Assembly: GCA_023382265.1 (NCBI GenBank)
Contig: JAMCPX010000035.1
Span: 1-58,820 of the forward strand
Reading direction: 5' to 3'
DNA from: Deltaproteobacteria bacterium
GTDB lineage: Bacteria > JAMCPX01
Length of the DNA stretch: 58,820 nucleotides
Shown: positions 44,361-52,641 of the stretch, piece after piece
Numbering within the stretch: the stretch's first letter is position 1
Layout: each line of letters begins with the position of its first letter
Translations under genes and position numbers: made by a program
The notes under the pieces: model-generated
Databases searched by the model: none
Told to the model about the DNA's origin: nothing
The model's input: the letters and a program-made list of their open reading frames with translations, nothing else

Positions 44361-44545
44361 TTATTTTTCTCCTTTTTATCAGCTTTGATAAAGCCCTAAT
44401 TAGAATTCCGGCTAAACAGTCAATGGTATAGATATAAGTTACAATAATTATAAAGTGCAGGCAAGTTTTTTTAAAAGCTATTCTAAACAATACTCCTGTC
44501 AACTAAATTGAAAAGGTAATTTTGTAACATGTTATTCCCTCCAAG

Positions 44546-44600
44546 TATCGGGGTACGGTGTAAATTCCGACTGGAATCCGGAAAATCCTTGCAGTACGCG
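44546..44600 (+). ncRNA. decayed FMN-riboswitch-like fragment
   Basis: TCGGGGTACGGTGTAAATTC closely resembles the first part of the FMN (RFN) aptamer, TCGGGGCAGGGTGAAATTCC. It is followed by CCGACTGG and AATCCGGAAAAT, which resemble the aptamer's later conserved segments without the middle helices. No riboflavin gene lies downstream on this strand; the next plus-strand gene is 6 kb away. It is probably an orphan deletion remnant. A cobalamin-riboswitch origin is an alternative. Confidence 0.3.
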
Positions 44601-44666
44601 ATTTGGGGAATCGCCCTGTTTTGAGCGATCAAGGCACCAATAACAAAAATAGTTTATCAGCACAAA

Positions 44667-44676
44667 AAATGCATTT
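44667..44676 (+). repeat. AAATGCATTT element, copy at 44.7 kb
   Basis: The plus strand reads CACAAAAAATGCATTTAATA, 7 bp past the end of the TatT-like gene. It matches the core and the A-rich left side of the other copies, with CAC in place of CCC. The 44361-44682 gap otherwise holds the riboswitch-like fragment and the acylase gene's upstream region. Confidence 0.45.
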
Positions 44677-44682
44677 AATAAA

Positions 44683-45447
44683 TCAGAATTGCGTTTTGCT
44701 GGTTATAGAATACAGAAGCTTTTGTGCATAAGGTTTATCTGTCATAACCCATCCTGCACGATACGACGGGTTTTTGGAATTCAACACCTCTTCAAGAACC
44801 TTTTTTGCATCATTGTATTTACCCTGGCTTATATAAACCTTTGCCATTGTTGTCAAAGGCATTGTATAATTGGGGTCTATTTTTAAAGCCTTTTTTGCAT
44901 ATTCAATTGATTTAGAACTGCTTCCCCCAAACGCCCATGGCAGTTCATAATATAATTCAGAATACGCCTCTAAAACGAAAGTCGATTCCGGGTTTAATCT
45001 ATATGCCTTGCTAAGGTATAACAAAAACTTGGGCAGTATATCAAGTGCTTCTATAAAATTTTTATTGCGTGCTATTTTACCTATATTCCCGGCATACCAG
45101 AAATACCCCTCAGAACCATTCGGGTTGATTGCGATTGCCTTTTTTGCAGCAGCAGCCCCTTTTTCATAATCCTTTATTGCATCCGTATGTGTCAGATTTG
45201 CGAAGTCTCCCATTATAAGGTATGTCATAGCTGTTTTATAATAGGCGGTATACAATACATGGGATGAACTGCTCTCCTTTGTAATCCGATTATACATATC
45301 AATTGATTTCTGCAAGTTTGTTATATCCTTATCATAATTATCAAATAGTGCATTTGCCTGTTTAATTGTATCATGTCTGATTGCCTTGTGAGAGGCATTT
45401 ACAGGAGATGCAAAAAATACGGCCAATAATATAAACCTGTACAACAT
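44683..45447 (-). CDS. TatT-like periplasmic TPR protein
   Basis: This 254-residue secreted protein has a signal peptide (MLYRFILLAVFFASPVNA) and about four TPRs. The blocks GYFWYAGNIGKIARNKNF, PKFLLYLSKAYRLNPES and YYELPWAFGGSSSKSIEYAK match the TatT (TRAP-transporter-associated TPR) family, whose members form trimers beside a solute-binding protein. No TRAP genes are here, so the role is uncertain. An AAAGG lies 8 nt before the ATG and the gene follows ogt by 10 bp. Confidence 0.75.
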   Translation of the reverse strand: MLYRFILLAVFFASPVNASHKAIRHDTIKQANALFDNYDKDITNLQKSIDMYNRITKESSSSHVLYTAYYKTAMTYLIMGDFANLTHTDAIKDYEKGAAAAKKAIAINPNGSEGYFWYAGNIGKIARNKNFIEALDILPKFLLYLSKAYRLNPESTFVLEAYSELYYELPWAFGGSSSKSIEYAKKALKIDPNYTMPLTTMAKVYISQGKYNDAKKVLEEVLNSKNPSYRAGWVMTDKPYAQKLLYSITSKTQF

Positions 45448-45457
45448 TAACCTTTAC

Positions 45458-45919
45458 TCAATCCCTTTTTTCAATACGCAGCAGTTTTTTTTTAATGTTA
45501 ACCCCGGGACCGTAGCCGCCAATAGAGCCATCCGTCCTTATAACCCTGTGACACGGAATGATTATAGGTACAGGATTTTTACCGAGTGCATTACCAACAG
45601 CCCTAACGGCATTCTTGTTCTTTATCGCAGACGCAAGCTGTGAATAGGTGATCAGATCACCGTACCCGACTTTCTTAACCGCATTTAATACACGTTTTGT
45701 AAAATCGGGCAAAATACGAATATCCACAGGCACGGAGAATGTTTTAAGCTTTCCCTGCTCATAGAGTTCAAGTTCTTTTACCGTTTTTTTTAAAATAGGG
45801 TTTGATGAAGTAACCGGCTTAACCTTCTTCTTTAAGAAAGAGATTCTCCGGATCCCTTTGTCAGAGGCGGTGATTCCGACATATCCTATAACAGTCATTC
45901 TAATAATTGCTGTGTTCAT
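45458..45919 (-). CDS. ogt: methylated-DNA-[protein]-cysteine S-methyltransferase
   Basis: This DNA repair protein removes the methyl group from O6-methylguanine onto its own cysteine. The active site is IIIPCHRVIRTDGSIGGYGPG, readable as the standard PCHRV block, preceded by the helix-turn-helix segment TYSQLASAIKNKNAVRAVGN. The length is about 153 residues from the ATG at 45919; the longer frame reaches into endoQ and is not needed. It lies 7 bp after endoQ, so two base-damage repair genes share a transcript. Confidence 0.93.
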   Translation of the reverse strand: MNTAIIRMTVIGYVGITASDKGIRRISFLKKKVKPVTSSNPILKKTVKELELYEQGKLKTFSVPVDIRILPDFTKRVLNAVKKVGYGDLITYSQLASAIKNKNAVRAVGNALGKNPVPIIIPCHRVIRTDGSIGGYGPGVNIKKKLLRIEKRD

Positions 45920-45926
45920 ATATAAT

Positions 45927-47165
45927 TTAAAATAATCTGTTCTGAGGTGGTTCTCTATCCCCGCTAACAATGCCGATACTGCCATAAACACCGTCATACC
46001 CTGGCGTCAGATTAACATTGCCATTTCTTACATGCATAATACCTGCTGCGATTTCTTCAGGCAGCAGTTTTTTAAGTTCATTCACAGGAAGATCCAGCAG
46101 GATGTCCATTTCACTTACTCCTTTATCAATAGCCGTATCGTATATCTTTTCTATCTTTTTAGTATTTACTCCAACAGACAATATAAATGACATGATCTCT
46201 TTTAATGGAATAGTGTGCCTAAACGGTATCGCATCCTGCGGAATAAAACCTTCGTTACGAGTTGCGAGCCTTAACACCCTGTTCATCACGCCGATGGTTA
46301 AAGGTTTATGACAAACAGGACATATACCATCATACCGTACCGTCTGCTCAGGCGAAAGACTGATATTACAAGCCCTGTGACCGTCAAAGTGATACTTACC
46401 CTCTTCAGGATAGAATTCTATCGTAAAAAGAAACCTCTTTTTATCCTTGCTTTTTACGGCATCGGTAACAGCATCATAATCCATTTCACATTCAAATACG
46501 TTTGCCTCCCTTCCAAGTTTATCGGGTGAATGAGCATCCGAGTTAGAAACGAGCGTGATCCCGTCAAGGGATTTAACACGCCAGTTCATCGGAGGATCAG
46601 ACGATAAACCCGTTTCTATTGCATAGATATTTTTTGTCTGTTCGTCGAAACATTCCTCGATGGAATCAAATCCCGAGTTTGAGCCAAATACAGAATACCA
46701 TGGTGTCCATGCGTGTGCGGGAATGATCATGCATCTGTCGGAAATGTCCATAGTAAGTTTTACAAGATCCTTTGCATTAAAACCAAATATGGGTCTGCCA
46801 TCATAATCGAGTCTGCCAAAGCTTAAAAGTGCATGATTTATTTTTTCAACGACATTAAAAGACGGGGCAAGAATTATGTTATGAACGCGTCTCGTTTTAC
46901 CCTTATACGTATAGATATTACTTATCTCTGTAGAAAGAATGAAGTTAATACCATCACTTGCTGCGTTTGGTTCAAGAATACCATTACCGGGTTCCACCAA
47001 TTTATTTTTAAGTTCTTTCAAGTATGCCGGATGCGTAAAATCACCGGTCCCTACAAGGTTAATGCCTTTTCTTTTTGCCCAGTAAGCGATGTTATTAACA
47101 TCCATGCTCTTACTCGTCGCCCTGCTGTATTTTGAATGAACATGCAGATCAGCTATGATCTTCAT
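45927..47165 (-). CDS. PHP-domain endonuclease Q (EndoQ-like)
   Basis: EndoQ nicks DNA 5' to deaminated bases (hypoxanthine, uracil, xanthine) and is known from archaea and some bacteria. This protein of about 412 residues has the PHP metal motifs ADLHVHSKYS, GTGDFTHP, IIPAHAWTPW and SNSDAHSPDKLG, then the zinc-binding segment GHRACNISLSPEQTV and CPVCHKPLTIGVMNRV, and a C-terminal domain with helix-hairpin-helix-like text. Two consecutive ATGs begin the frame (47168 and 47165); a weak GGG favours the second. It leads an operon with ogt and the TPR gene. Confidence 0.88.
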   Translation of the reverse strand: MKIIADLHVHSKYSRATSKSMDVNNIAYWAKRKGINLVGTGDFTHPAYLKELKNKLVEPGNGILEPNAASDGINFILSTEISNIYTYKGKTRRVHNIILAPSFNVVEKINHALLSFGRLDYDGRPIFGFNAKDLVKLTMDISDRCMIIPAHAWTPWYSVFGSNSGFDSIEECFDEQTKNIYAIETGLSSDPPMNWRVKSLDGITLVSNSDAHSPDKLGREANVFECEMDYDAVTDAVKSKDKKRFLFTIEFYPEEGKYHFDGHRACNISLSPEQTVRYDGICPVCHKPLTIGVMNRVLRLATRNEGFIPQDAIPFRHTIPLKEIMSFILSVGVNTKKIEKIYDTAIDKGVSEMDILLDLPVNELKKLLPEEIAAGIMHVRNGNVNLTPGYDGVYGSIGIVSGDREPPQNRLF

Positions 47166-47168
47166 CAT

Positions 47169-47193
47169 TAACCCAAACAATGCATTTGAAAAA
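47169..47193 (+). repeat. AAATGCATTT element, copy at 47.2 kb
   Basis: The plus strand reads TAACCCAAACAATGCATTTG, immediately upstream of the endoQ start, so on the minus strand it forms the gene's 5' leader. It shares about 18 of 20 positions with the copy at 56139. Confidence 0.5.
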
Positions 47194-47298
47194 AGATGGA
47201 ATACTGTGAGGTGAGCGTGGGGCATAAATCCAAAGGATGGGCCATCCATCCAACAAGGTCTACAACGAATATTTGCCTATAGAATAAAATAAGCTGTC

Positions 47299-47405
47299 TG
47301 CATATAAACCCCGTCAAAAAAGCAGAAAAAATTAGACATAATTTTATAATGAATTCATAACCTATTAAACAAACTATATAGAGTAGAGTTTCTAACGGGG
47401 TAAAC
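47299..47405 (-). repeat. MITE-like repeat, copy A
   Basis: This 107-bp block is about 94% identical (six differences by eye) to 56507-56613 in opposite orientation. Each copy starts with GTTTACCCCGTTAGAAAC and ends with a near inverted version, GACGGGGTTTATATGCA here. The short terminal inverted repeats, small size and lack of a transposase fit a miniature inverted-repeat element. Nothing else is recognisable in 47194-47536 apart from AT-rich sequence. Confidence 0.75.
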
Positions 47406-47536
47406 ATACATAGGACATTATAATGATATATAATAAAAATTCAAGTATATTTTATGAGCTGTCAAATAAAAATTAAAGGTGCACACCCAAAGAAAATAGA
47501 ATCGTCTCGTTAACTGTACAAACCCTCTTATTTTTC

Positions 47537-47557
47537 ATACGCATTTTTTTGGGTTAA
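47537..47557 (-). repeat. degenerate AAATGCATTT element at the amrS stop
   Basis: On the minus strand it reads TTAACCCAAAAAAATGCGTA, and its TTAA includes the amrS stop codon. The core is altered to AAATGCGTAT. The copy at 56740 begins at a stop codon in the same way. Confidence 0.4.
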
Positions 47558-48546
47558 TGATTGACTATTTTTATTTCTTCACCGCACCTGTCGCATTTTG
47601 TACCTTTAAGCCCTTTTATCTTTAACGAATAACCGATGCGCTCAATAAGAATGTTCCCGCATTTAGGGCAAAAAGTTGTATCCGTCTTTGAATCAACGAC
47701 ATTACCCATATACACATAGTTCAATTTCTTTTTTGCATATTTATAAGCGAATTCAAGTGTTTCATTAGGTGTTGGCGGTGCATCGAGTTTGTAAGAAGGA
47801 AAGTATCTTGAAAAATGAAGTATCGTGTCTTTACCGAGTGATGCAACATAATCAACAAGTGCTTTGATTTTTTCTTCGTCGGTATTGTATCCGGTTACAA
47901 GCAGGTTTGTTAATTCAACATGAACACCGCTTTTTATCGCATACTCAATTGTGTTCTTTACGGGCTCAAGTTTGCCTTTGCACACCAATTTATAAAAATC
48001 ATCTTCTATTGCCTTCAAATCTATATTCATAGCGTCAATATACGGTATCAATTCTTCAAGCGGCTCTATATTTACAAATCCGTTTGTTATAAGAACATTC
48101 TTCATGTCCTTTTCACGAAAATATCTCGCAGTATCATAAACAAATTCAAACCATATAAACGGCTCATTATATGTATATGCAATCCCGATTGAATCCATCT
48201 TTTTCGCGTATTCGTACAATTGCTCTTTTGTCGTTTCATGAGTCGACACATTGCCTTCAACGAGCTCCCAATTCTGGCAGAACATACAATTAAAGCTGCA
48301 TCCAAGTGCTCCAACAGATAAGATGGATGAACCTGGATAGAAATGATACAAAGGTTTCTTTTCAATTGGATCAAGATGTATAGAACTCACCGTATTATAC
48401 GTTGTTGCATAAAGCACACCGCGTTCATTGATCCTTATACCGCATACGCCTCTATGCCCTTCTCCAATCAGACAATCATACGGGCATAACTCACATCTCA
48501 CCTTTTTATTTTCTTTTTTTACATAGTATCGTGCCTCTATCTTCAT
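47554..48546 (-). CDS. amrS: AmmeMemoRadiSam-system radical SAM enzyme
   Basis: This 330-residue radical SAM protein belongs to the PflA-like AmrS family, named for frequent co-occurrence with Memo and AMMECR1 proteins; its reaction is not established. The N-terminal cysteines CELCPYDCLIGEGHRGVCGI bind a cluster or zinc, the SAM cluster motif is CSFNCMFC, and a C-terminal zinc ribbon pairs CPKC with CDRC. The ATG has GGAG. It follows trpA by 37 bp. Neither Memo nor AMMECR1 is in the window. Confidence 0.88.
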   Translation of the reverse strand: MKIEARYYVKKENKKVRCELCPYDCLIGEGHRGVCGIRINERGVLYATTYNTVSSIHLDPIEKKPLYHFYPGSSILSVGALGCSFNCMFCQNWELVEGNVSTHETTKEQLYEYAKKMDSIGIAYTYNEPFIWFEFVYDTARYFREKDMKNVLITNGFVNIEPLEELIPYIDAMNIDLKAIEDDFYKLVCKGKLEPVKNTIEYAIKSGVHVELTNLLVTGYNTDEEKIKALVDYVASLGKDTILHFSRYFPSYKLDAPPTPNETLEFAYKYAKKKLNYVYMGNVVDSKTDTTFCPKCGNILIERIGYSLKIKGLKGTKCDRCGEEIKIVNH

Positions 48547-48583
48547 TGTTTACTCCATCAATTAATGCTTTAAAGCTTAACCC

Positions 48584-49378
48584 CTATTTTTCACTTATTG
48601 CAATTTTTAATTCATGGGCAAGAGCTTTAAGTTGTTCTCTTGCATCTTTGGATTTCTCAATAAATTTTATGAATGCGCTGCCTACAACAATGCCATCTGC
48701 AATACTCGATACCATCGCCGCCTGCTGCGGGGTTGAGATGCCAAAACCAACCACTACCGGCTTTTTCGTATGCCTCTTAATCCACTTAATACTGTCAAAC
48801 ACCTTGCTGTCGATCTTTTTTGCTGATCCGGTTACACCTGTCGTGGATATATAGTAGAGAAAACCGCGCGTATGTTTTGACAGCTCCAAAAGCCTTTCTC
48901 TGTCCGATGTTGGGGCTGCAAGCAGGATCATATCAATGCCAGCTTGTTCAGCGTATTTCTTCACATTGTCGATCTCTTCAAGCGGCAGGTCCGGCAGGAT
49001 AACACCATCCACACCGTTGTACGCGGCATCCTTAAAAAATCTGGTGACCCCGTATTTAAGCACTGGGTTTATATAACCCATAAGTATGACAGGTATGCCG
49101 GATATTTTTCGCATGTTTCCAACAAGGGTAAGTATCTTTGTGATATTTGTTTTTGATTGCAGCGCACGCTGTGCCGCCTTTTGTATCGTCGGTCCGTCTG
49201 CAATGGGATCCGAAAACGGCATACCGAGCTCTATAATATCAGCCCCGCCGCTTATAAGTGCTTCAACGTAAACTTGCGTCTTCTCTATGCCCGGATCGCC
49301 TGCCATAATGTATGCGATGAATGCCTTTTCACCGCGTTCAGCCAATGTATCAAAGGTATTTTTAATGCGATCGGTCAT
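48584..49378 (-). CDS. trpA: tryptophan synthase alpha chain
   Basis: TrpA cleaves indole-3-glycerol phosphate and passes indole to TrpB. The 264-residue TIM barrel has the catalytic Glu in IIELGMPFSDPIADGP, the loop GYINPVLKYG, and the phosphate-binding GFGISTPQQA. The ATG at 49378 is 1 bp after the trpB stop, so the pair is coupled. No other trp genes are in the window. Confidence 0.96.
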   Translation of the reverse strand: MTDRIKNTFDTLAERGEKAFIAYIMAGDPGIEKTQVYVEALISGGADIIELGMPFSDPIADGPTIQKAAQRALQSKTNITKILTLVGNMRKISGIPVILMGYINPVLKYGVTRFFKDAAYNGVDGVILPDLPLEEIDNVKKYAEQAGIDMILLAAPTSDRERLLELSKHTRGFLYYISTTGVTGSAKKIDSKVFDSIKWIKRHTKKPVVVGFGISTPQQAAMVSSIADGIVVGSAFIKFIEKSKDAREQLKALAHELKIAISEK

Positions 49379-49379
49379 A

Positions 49380-50612
49380 TTATTTTTTAAACTTTCCGTT
49401 ATCATTTTCGAACTCAATATTTTCCCTTATAATACCCATATCCTTATCGCCTCTGCCTGATATATTTATTATAACAACAGCTCTTTTCGGCAACCTTTTT
49501 ACGTACTTTCTTGCAAATGCAATTGCATGCGCGCTTTCAAGCGCCGGTATAATACCTTCCTTTTTTGACAGGTAGACCGCTGCAGAAAGCACCTCATCAT
49601 CGTTTGCAGTATAAACCTTGAGCCTTCCTGTATCTTTCAGATAGCTGAGTTCTGGTCCGACACCGGGATAATCAAGCCCCGCTGATATGGAGTATGGATT
49701 TACGATCTGCCCGTCTTGATCCATAAGGATCTTTGTCATAGTACCGTGCAAAACACCCCTTTCACCGACAGTTAAGGAAGCCCCGTGTTTCCCTGATTTT
49801 ATACCAAGGCCTCCGGCTTCAACACCAATAAGTTCAACCTTATCATTTTTTATGAACGGATAAAACAGGCCCATTGAATTACTGCCGCCGCCTATACATG
49901 CAATCAGTGAATCTGGAAGCCTGCCCTCAAACCGCATAATCTGTTTCTTAGTCTCAGTCCCTATAACAGACTGAAAGTACCTGACCATCTCCGGATAAGG
50001 ATGCGGCCCGGCTACAGAACCTATTACATAGTGCGTAGTTTCAACATTTGTAACCCAGTCACGTATTGCCTCATTCATAGCGTCTTTCAGCGTCATGGAT
50101 CCCGAATAAACAGGAACTACCTTTGTACCAAGCAGTCTCATCCTGTCAACGTTGAGTGCCTGACGTTTGACATCAAGGTCACCCATGTAAACTTCACATG
50201 AAAGTCCAAACAATGCTGCAGCAGTGGCGGTTGCAACGCCATGCTGGCCTGCACCTGTTTCTGCTATGATGCGTTTCTTACCGAGACTTTTTGCCAGAAG
50301 CACCTGACCCACTGTATTGTTTATTTTGTGAGCGCCGGTATGGGCAAGGTCTTCCCTTTTCAGATATACCTTTGCACCCCCGAGATCTGCACTCATCCTT
50401 TCTGCAAAATAAAGCGGCGTCGGCCTGCCTACGTAATGTTCAAGATAATACTTAAGTTCTTTCTGGAACGAAGTTGTACGAACAATACGCCTGTACCGGT
50501 CCTCAAGCTCACGCAATGCATGAATAAGCGTCTCAGGAACAAACCTGCCGCCGTACTCGCCAAAATAGCCGTGATGATCGGGAAGTTTATGTTTTTTTGT
50601 CGCCATTTCCAT
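49380..50612 (-). CDS. trpB: tryptophan synthase beta chain
   Basis: TrpB condenses indole with serine using PLP. The 410-residue protein has [15 protein letters not shown], the PLP lysine in [11 protein letters not shown]-type sequence ([14 protein letters not shown]), [17 protein letters not shown] and the phosphate loop IGGGSNSMG, and is the classical TrpB1 type that pairs with TrpA. The frame runs back 36 codons, but the ATG at 50612 is chosen: TTGACA-N17-TATAGA ends six nt before it and no Shine-Dalgarno exists. An in-frame ATG two codons on is an alternative. There is no room for a trp leader peptide or attenuator. Confidence 0.95.
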   Translation of the reverse strand: MEMATKKHKLPDHHGYFGEYGGRFVPETLIHALRELEDRYRRIVRTTSFQKELKYYLEHYVGRPTPLYFAERMSADLGGAKVYLKREDLAHTGAHKINNTVGQVLLAKSLGKKRIIAETGAGQHGVATATAAALFGLSCEVYMGDLDVKRQALNVDRMRLLGTKVVPVYSGSMTLKDAMNEAIRDWVTNVETTHYVIGSVAGPHPYPEMVRYFQSVIGTETKKQIMRFEGRLPDSLIACIGGGSNSMGLFYPFIKNDKVELIGVEAGGLGIKSGKHGASLTVGERGVLHGTMTKILMDQDGQIVNPYSISAGLDYPGVGPELSYLKDTGRLKVYTANDDEVLSAAVYLSKKEGIIPALESAHAIAFARKYVKRLPKRAVVIINISGRGDKDMGIIRENIEFENDNGKFKK

Positions 50613-50618
50613 AATGGT

Positions 50619-50647
50619 TCTATACTTATTATAAATTTGTATGTCAA
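50619..50647 (-). promoter_or_regulatory. trpBA promoter, leaderless arrangement
   Basis: On the minus strand TTGACA (perfect), 17 nt, TATAGA (4/6), six nt, then ATG. The -35 box begins 35 nt before the start codon. It is divergent from the promoter at 50736. Confidence 0.65.
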
Positions 50648-50735
50648 AGGAAAACAGGCATGATATCCTGCGATTGTAATAACTCGAGAAAAGCATTACA
50701 AAAAAATAATGTGACAACATAAAATTGTTGTATTC

Positions 50736-50765
50736 TTGACACTATGCCATGCTTATGGTTTTAAT
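50736..50765 (+). promoter_or_regulatory. promoter of the TPR-roadblock-acc cluster, leaderless arrangement
   Basis: TTGACA (perfect), 18 nt, TTTAAT (5/6), five nt, then ATG at 50771. The -35 box again begins 35 nt before the start codon and there is no Shine-Dalgarno. Confidence 0.65.
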
Positions 50766-50770
50766 AGATT

Positions 50771-52279
50771 ATGGCTGATAAAGAGCAATTACAACAAAAT
50801 AAAAAAGAAGAAAAGTTCATAATGTCGCCCGAGATAGAGAAATACATTTTAATCCTTAAAAAGGAGCCGAGGTCGCCGGTTTTTGCAGCACTTGCAGAAG
50901 CTTACAGAAAAGGCGGCATGCTTGATGAGGCAATATCTGTTGCAAACGAAGGATTAAAAAATAATCCCGGATACATCAGCGGCAGGGTCGCACTCGGCAA
51001 GGCATATTTTGATAAAGGCGAGCTTGATAAAGCACTTGAACAATTAAAGCTTGTTGTAAAGTCAAACTCTGATAACATAATTTCTCATAAGGTGATCGCA
51101 GATATTTATATCAAAAAATCTGATACCGTTTCCGCTACGCAGGAATTAAAAACGGTGCTCTTTCTGTCCCCCGATGATAAAGAAGCAAAGGCATTGTTAA
51201 ATGACCTCTCCGGAACCGGAGCAAGGATAGAAGAAAAAAAACAGGAACACGTTAAAGAACAAATACCAGAGCAGAAACAAACCGAGCAGGCCATCACTAA
51301 ATCGATAGAAGAAACAGATAAAGCACCTGCTGCTGAATCCGTTAAGGAAGAGGAAAGGAAGACAGAAGATATAGCAGCAAAACCAACGGATGTAGAATCC
51401 ATACCGGCGACTGAACCTGAGCATAAAGAGGAGATATCAAAAGATCCTGACAAAGCAATAGAAGATAAACAGGTCACCGCACAAGAGCCTTTACAGGAAG
51501 ATATATCGAATAATGAAGAAACAGCCGGGCAAGACACCGTCCATTTTACCAAAGACTTATCTCAAATAACAGAAGAAAAAACTGAGCCGGAGATTCGTGA
51601 AGCAAAAGAGCATACAGAGACGGATGAAACGGGTAACGCCGATTTACAATCCCTTGAAAAGGAACTCGAATCTGCATTTTCAATGCCGTCACCCGGTGAA
51701 GCAGAGGTAATTAAAGAGGTAGAAAAACCACGGGAACCTAAACCAGAACAAATTCAGGAACCTGTTGAACAGATAAACACAGAGCACGCAATTGAACCGC
51801 CCGATAAATCAATACAAGAACCTATAACCAGAAAAGATACAGCTATAAAAGCAATAGAATCTCAACCGCAACATGATATAGAAAATATTTTATTACGGCA
51901 CGAAATTTCTCCGGAAGAGCCAAAGGTCGAAGCTCAAAAAGAAATTAAACCTCAAGCAGATGAATCAGAGGAAGAAATTCATACAGTCACAATGGCGGAT
52001 CTTTATGTAAAGCAAGGACATTTTGATAAAGCGTATCAAATATATAAAAATATTCTTTTAAAAAACCCTGATAGCCCTGGGATCCGTGCAAAGCTTGTAA
52101 GGGTGAAAAAGTTAATTGATGCGAAAGAACAGGATCAATCGAACAAACAAAGACTGGATGTTTTAAAAAAACAAGAACAGGAAGAGCACCCATCTAACGA
52201 TGCAGGATCTCCGGACATGATCAGCGATAATATGAAAAGACTCAATGCATGGCTTGATAAAATAAAGAGAGGAAGTTGA
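50771..52279 (+). CDS. cytoplasmic TPR protein with acidic linker
   Basis: This 502-residue protein has no signal peptide. Residues 15-150 hold three to four TPRs (AALAEAYRKGGMLDEAISVA, VALGKAYFDKGELDKALEQL). Residues 155-400 are a low-complexity Glu/Lys/Thr/Pro linker, certainly disordered. Residues 405-455 are one more TPR (TMADLYVKQGHFDKAYQIYK), and the end is LNAWLDKIKRG, an arrangement recalling FimV-like polar scaffolds and a delta-type family. It is followed after 1 nt by a roadblock protein, so the two probably interact. Confidence 0.82.
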   Translation: MADKEQLQQNKKEEKFIMSPEIEKYILILKKEPRSPVFAALAEAYRKGGMLDEAISVANEGLKNNPGYISGRVALGKAYFDKGELDKALEQLKLVVKSNSDNIISHKVIADIYIKKSDTVSATQELKTVLFLSPDDKEAKALLNDLSGTGARIEEKKQEHVKEQIPEQKQTEQAITKSIEETDKAPAAESVKEEERKTEDIAAKPTDVESIPATEPEHKEEISKDPDKAIEDKQVTAQEPLQEDISNNEETAGQDTVHFTKDLSQITEEKTEPEIREAKEHTETDETGNADLQSLEKELESAFSMPSPGEAEVIKEVEKPREPKPEQIQEPVEQINTEHAIEPPDKSIQEPITRKDTAIKAIESQPQHDIENILLRHEISPEEPKVEAQKEIKPQADESEEEIHTVTMADLYVKQGHFDKAYQIYKNILLKNPDSPGIRAKLVRVKKLIDAKEQDQSNKQRLDVLKKQEQEEHPSNDAGSPDMISDNMKRLNAWLDKIKRGS

Positions 52280-52280
52280 T

Positions 52281-52640
52281 ATGTCGTTCTCGGATTTAAT
52301 AAAAAATATAGTTGATAATGTTAACGGATGTTCGGGTGGAATGATTATTGGTATAGACGGTATTGCGGTAGAACAGTACATGGTAGAGGATGAGATAATC
52401 GATCTGCAAAATATAGGCGTAGAGTATACCTCACTAGTTAAAGATATTTCAGATGCATCACGCGACCTTGGACTAAGTAACCCGGAGCAATTAACAATAG
52501 AATATGATGATACCATATTTATATTGCGTAGCATTAATAAAGAATATTTCATAATCCTTTCCCTCAAGAAATCCAGTAACATCGGAAAAGCACGATTTCT
52601 CTTAAGAAAAAACATATCGGCATTGGCACAACAATTTTAG
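52281..52640 (+). CDS. roadblock/LC7-domain protein (MglB-like)
   Basis: This 119-residue protein has the roadblock fold, with the hallmark GGMIIGIDGIAVEQY strand-turn-strand and the C-terminal YFIILSLKKSSNIGKARFLL. In Myxococcus the roadblock protein MglB is the GAP of the polarity GTPase MglA. No MglA-like GTPase is next to it; its neighbour is the TPR protein, with GAGAGGAAG as Shine-Dalgarno at the end of that gene. A polarity or GTPase-regulating module is the natural reading, but the partner is unproved. Confidence 0.85.
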   Translation: MSFSDLIKNIVDNVNGCSGGMIIGIDGIAVEQYMVEDEIIDLQNIGVEYTSLVKDISDASRDLGLSNPEQLTIEYDDTIFILRSINKEYFIILSLKKSSNIGKARFLLRKNISALAQQF

Positions 52641-52641
52641 A

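Noticed and set aside
50613-50660. trp attenuator or leader peptide before trpB
   Set aside because: The promoter abuts the start codon, leaving no room for a leader.
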